From: Marinoscillum sp.
GTDB taxonomy: Bacteria; Bacteroidota; Bacteroidia; Cytophagales; Cyclobacteriaceae
Direction of reading: 5' to 3'
DNA: 56,181 nt
Assembly: GCA_024305105.1 (NCBI GenBank)
Contig: JAMWZA010000017.1
Coordinates: forward strand, 1-56,181
Shown one piece after another: positions 55,283-56,181 of the stretch (position 1 is the first letter of the stretch; each line of letters opens with the position of its first letter). Below the pieces are notes generated by a model. The model was not told where the DNA came from, ran no database searches, and worked only from the letters and a program-made list of their open reading frames with translations. The position numbers and the translations under genes were made by a program.

Positions 55283-55352
55283 ATGGTTTACTTCGGCATT
55301 AAAAACGCCACCAAAATGTAAGTACAATTAGTTACGCAATAACGGATGTTAC
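55283..55352 (+). repeat. Intergenic repeat, copy 2
   Basis: About 70 bp resembling 34996-35069, ending in the same 17 bases gcaataacggatgttac (55336-55352). It ends 51 bp before the PIN gene start. Confidence 0.6.
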
Positions 55353-55366
55353 CTTTCAGCCCAGTT

Positions 55367-55380
55367 CCAATCCCGATTGG
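55367..55380. promoter_or_regulatory. Small dyad before PIN module 2
   Basis: CCAATC-cc-GATTGG, a perfect 6-bp inverted repeat 23 bp before the PIN ATG, a fitting place for autoregulation of a toxin-antitoxin operon. It differs in sequence from the element before module 1. Confidence 0.4.
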
Positions 55381-55403
55381 GACAATTTTTCGATCTTTAG
55401 CGA

Positions 55404-55865
55404 ATGGTTCGAACTGTTTACATTGACACCTCGGTTGTGGGAGGGTTATTTGACGAAGAATTCCAGCTTTGGACAGAGCTATTCTTTAAGGAAGTCATGG
55501 AAGGAAAATACAAGCTTGCAATGTCAGACATTCTTTTCAGCGAGTTGCAGAACGCCCCAACCCATGTGGGGAATTACCTGGACGACTTAACTCCCGAAAG
55601 CATAGTTGCCATCGAACTAAACCAAGAGGCTCAGCAACTGGCTGACATGTATTTAGAAGAAAAAATTGTTGGATTTAAGAGTTTGATTGACTGTCAGCAT
55701 ATAGCAACTGCTACAGTTCACAACGTAGAAGTCCTGGTAAGCTGGAACTTTAAACACATTGTTAACCTTGATAAAATAAGACTGTACAATTCAGTAAATT
55801 TGAGAGAAGGGTACCGAACTATAGAAATACGAACACCAAGAGAAATTTTGCACCATGGAGACTAA
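55404..55865 (+). CDS. PIN-domain toxin (VapC-like), module 2
   Basis: 153 residues, same length as the PIN protein at 38871. D8 in TVYIDTSVVGGLFD, acidic residues in SDILFSELQNAP, the late Asp in FKSLIDCQHIATAT, then VSWNFKHIVNLDKIRLYNSV and a shared C-terminal IEIRTPREIL. Probably an RNase toxin. The small gene overlapping its end by 11 bp is the likely antitoxin. Confidence 0.87.
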   Translation: MVRTVYIDTSVVGGLFDEEFQLWTELFFKEVMEGKYKLAMSDILFSELQNAPTHVGNYLDDLTPESIVAIELNQEAQQLADMYLEEKIVGFKSLIDCQHIATATVHNVEVLVSWNFKHIVNLDKIRLYNSVNLREGYRTIEIRTPREILHHGD

Positions 55866-56028
55866 GACGAAAAAGAAGTTTGATGCAGTAAAAATGATGC
55901 GCGATATCAGGAGCAAGATCGATCAAAACCTGCAATCCATGACTTCTGAACAACGACGAGAATATTATGCCAAACAAAGGGAGGAATTTGAGAAATGGAA
56001 GATGGCCAAAAAGATAACAGGCGCTTAG
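55855..56028 (+). CDS. Small protein, probable antitoxin of PIN module 2
   Basis: 57 residues, highly charged and helical: VKMMRDIRSKIDQNLQSM, then TSEQRREYYAKQREEFEKWK. It matches the 53-residue protein after the first PIN gene in both halves (MR-IR...; ...Y-A-Q-E-K). The ATG lies inside the toxin gene. Pairing with a PIN gene in two places is the main support for antitoxin function. Confidence 0.72.
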   Translation: METKTKKKFDAVKMMRDIRSKIDQNLQSMTSEQRREYYAKQREEFEKWKMAKKITGA

Positions 56029-56160
56029 AACCTGCCCATTCTGCTGGCTTATCTTCTTCTTTCTGACTTAGACTTTCTAAAAGCAGAACCTCTTTCAAAT
56101 TTTTGGAAGAAAATCAAACCAATTTTTTCTCTATTTCCGCTTTACTGCACCAGCACAAAA

Positions 56161-56181
56161 GCACCCCAGTAGTATGGGTGC
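56161..56181. repeat. Inverted repeat at the right edge
   Basis: GCACCC, nine bases, GGGTGC, ending at the last base of the window. It may be part of a terminator, but any T-run would lie outside the window. Confidence 0.35.

Larger units (their letters stand above)
55110..55403. other. Intergenic region before PIN module 2
   Basis: 294 bp without a gene. It contains copy 2 of the longer intergenic repeat (55283-55352) and a short dyad just before the PIN gene (55367-55380). Confidence 0.5.

Noticed and set aside
55907-56098. Minus-strand open frame of 63 codons at the right edge.
   Set aside because: It lies across the antitoxin gene on the other strand, has no recognisable features, and looks like a shadow.

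Overview
The window reads as chromosome of a member of the Bacteroidota, most likely a marine-type Cytophagales. The reasons are the SusC/SusD pair, the abundance of lipoproteins, TonB-dependent receptors with a carboxypeptidase-like N-terminal domain, the scarcity of Shine-Dalgarno sequences, a few TAnnTTTG promoter cores, and the mostly single-gene spacing. The genus cannot be fixed from the sequence alone. No rRNA, tRNA, CRISPR array, integrase or transposase was seen.

Positions 1-9.5 kb are housekeeping and conserved genes: the start of a monomeric isocitrate dehydrogenase, panB, a thioredoxin-like protein, a secreted amidohydrolase, a TPR lipoprotein, a glycerophosphodiesterase, aspS, a secreted unknown, tadA, and a superoxide dismutase with a clear terminator.

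Positions 9.5-27.5 kb form a polysaccharide utilisation locus. It holds a GH43 enzyme, a LacI-type regulator, an SGNH acetylesterase, a GH30 (subfamily 8-like) xylanase, a GH2 enzyme, a CE15-type glucuronoyl esterase, a SusE/F-position lipoprotein with three CBM-like repeats, SusD, SusC, and an SDR resembling D-mannonate oxidoreductase. The set fits acetylated, glucuronic-acid-substituted xylan. Near-identical 16-17 bp palindromes, acgcaatcgattgtgt, stand before GH43, GH30/GH2, susC and the SDR and tie the locus together as a probable LacI regulon. A strong terminator lies between the susCDE block and the CE15 gene.

Positions 27.5-35 kb are single genes and short operons: a DinB-like protein coupled to an HD protein through a TTG start, a PadR-regulated permease with a nested operator-like dyad, a YkgJ-type cysteine cluster protein, a lipoprotein joining a haem c motif to a copper monooxygenase-like module, and an epimerase-like protein.

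Positions 35-56 kb look accessory. Three AraC-type regulators each precede effector genes (DJ-1/PfpI; MDR oxidoreductase plus membrane and lipoprotein genes; MFS exporter plus TonB receptor). Two of them are TolB-like/TPR/AraC hybrids and are paralogues. Also here are two paralogous PIN toxin/small-protein modules, two paralogous serine hydrolases flanking a barrel-like protein, a frameshifted DUF4386-like gene, a pair of overlapping ClbS/DfsB-like genes, and several short intergenic repeats shared between distant places.
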